Positions 6,601 to 6,652 of a stretch of DNA of 6,652 nucleotides are shown piece after piece. The notes beneath the pieces are model-generated. The model was not told the DNA's origin, did no database searches, and saw only the letters and a list, made by a program, of their open reading frames with translations. Both the position numbers and the translations under genes were made by a program. Position 1 is the first letter of the stretch; each line of letters starts with the position of its first letter. The DNA comes from Pyrinomonadaceae bacterium (GTDB taxonomy: Bacteria; Acidobacteriota; Blastocatellia; Pyrinomonadales; Pyrinomonadaceae), in assembly GCA_025929655.1 (NCBI GenBank), contig JAICPV010000128.1:1-6652 (forward strand), in the 5' to 3' direction.

Positions 6601-6652
6601 CGCACAGGTGATGATCGATCAGTACATCGCTGCCTCGGAGGATAAATGGAAA
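3623..6652 (+). CDS. kgd: Multifunctional 2-oxoglutarate decarboxylase/dehydrogenase E1 with E2-like domain, 3' end outside window
   Basis: The frame is open to the last base: 1010 residues, with roughly 200 missing by comparison with mycobacterial Kgd (about 1230). Residues 12-50 resemble the E1o N-terminal segment (KSVDESWQAYF, 38-48). Residues 54-97 are a Lys/Ala/Glu/Pro linker. Residues 98-345 form a 2-oxoacid dehydrogenase acyltransferase domain: NMELSLTVPTATS from 108, SLTNPGTLGTVGSNP in the middle, and YDHRVIQGAESG with catalytic H307. From about 355 comes thiamine-diphosphate E1: GMAHRGRLNVL with H542, the TPP/Mg motif GD (653-654) to NN (686-687), MDWGFAEAMA with the expected catalytic E895, and SGQDSGRGTFSHRHA (912-926). 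It decarboxylates 2-oxoglutarate and feeds succinyl groups toward succinyl-CoA in the TCA cycle. There is no lipoyl domain, as in mycobacterial Kgd, so a lipoyl carrier must come from another protein. An alternative start is GTG at 3632, preceded by GGATGGA. Confidence 0.95.
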   Translation, partial: MDNVSEIKTNLTEYIDENFGANASYVQGLLARYQKDRKSVDESWQAYFDELLASNGQPKAEARATALSKPETRAAAPDEKEKPKAAEVASDDVNAKPITGPAKKIVENMELSLTVPTATSIRSMPVKLLEENRRIINEHLQAEGRGKASFTHIIAWAIVQAARAYPRMNHGFAQSNGAPVRIENEHINLGVAIDIEKKDGSRNLLVPNIKNCEAMNFVEFFKAYNETVKKARDGKLEIADFQGTTISLTNPGTLGTVGSNPRLMAGQSAIIATGAIDYPAEYQAMTPASLSQLGISKTINLTSTYDHRVIQGAESGLFLAKIHHLLVGQEDFYVKIFNDLQITLPPMRWAVDYNPSLFGGDRFTEQAEKQANVLQLINAYRIRGHLLADIDPLNMTLHNSSELDLENFGLTIWDLDREFITGGLHGEKTATLRRILEILRNAYCGKVGTEYRHIQSKEEKEWIRTQVREQFVDQKPLSPEVRKELLLKLIEAEQFEQFLHKKYLGQKRFSLEGCETIIPMLDQLVEGAAARGVEEIYMGMAHRGRLNVLSNIIGDPERGDMAERIFTVFEGTTHPDFPADEGDVKYHQGAYGLRKTKSGRDLKIRLASNPSHLEFVNPVVEGMARGKQDDLRNGDKLTREEVSDLIMPVLLHGDAAFAGQGIVMETLQLANLPGYRTGGTIHIVINNQIGFTTSAELGRSSIYSTDAAQITQTPIFHINGDAPEAAYRVIQIAMAYRHEFNKDVVLDLVGFRRLGHNEGDEPSYTQPLMYARVKAHPGVRHLYARHLIREGVITEDDLNSMIDKVVEKYEGILTRAKQIATEVKPKKSSLDAPIVDEDGSNVFETGASKEGLRIASEKVSRVPEGFHINPKMVGQLARRGKMGTGEVPMDWGFAEAMAVGTLVLEGIPVRLSGQDSGRGTFSHRHASMYDTVTGGRWSPLTELSSDKNPKARFYVFDSSLSEAGVLGFEYGYSINCTNDLVMWEAQFGDFSNGAQVMIDQYIAASEDKWK

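Overview
The window most resembles a chromosome of an Acidobacteriota-type bacterium, possibly Blastocatellia or a relative; this is an inference and no marker gene settles it. It rests on a one-chain E2-like/E1 2-oxoglutarate decarboxylase, a membrane-anchored TPR protein with the C-terminal ending often seen in that phylum, moderate G+C, and nearly no Shine-Dalgarno sequences. There are five protein-coding genes, two of them cut by the window edges. No RNA gene, CRISPR array, insertion sequence or phage gene was found.

Layout. Positions 2-1063 (+) hold the C-terminal part of a protein with one membrane helix followed by TPR repeats. Positions 1064-1451 are a 388-nt gap between convergent genes. 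The gap carries a small hairpin behind the TPR gene, five 21-nt imperfect direct repeats in exact phase, and a palindromic element built from 10-nt TTCGTG units. Positions 1452-2423 (-) encode a sugar-nucleotide epimerase of the UDP-glucuronate 4-epimerase type. A 133-nt divergent intergenic region holds a good sigma70-like promoter for the next operon. Positions 2557-3075 encode lumazine synthase (ribH) and 3065-3550 encode NusB, overlapping by 11 nt. After a 72-nt gap, a long frame opens at 3623 and runs open to the last base (1010 codons). It encodes a Kgd/OdhA-type multifunctional 2-oxoglutarate decarboxylase/dehydrogenase and lacks only its C-terminal end.

How the genes relate. ribH-nusB is a common bacterial pairing: the penultimate step of riboflavin synthesis with a transcription antitermination factor. 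The kgd gene encodes central TCA-cycle enzymology and probably has its own promoter, though it could be partly read through from nusB. The epimerase and the TPR protein are probably independent units. I see no convincing new multi-gene system. The unexplained signal lies in the phased repeats at 1274-1442 and in the inverted repeat that covers the kgd start codon.
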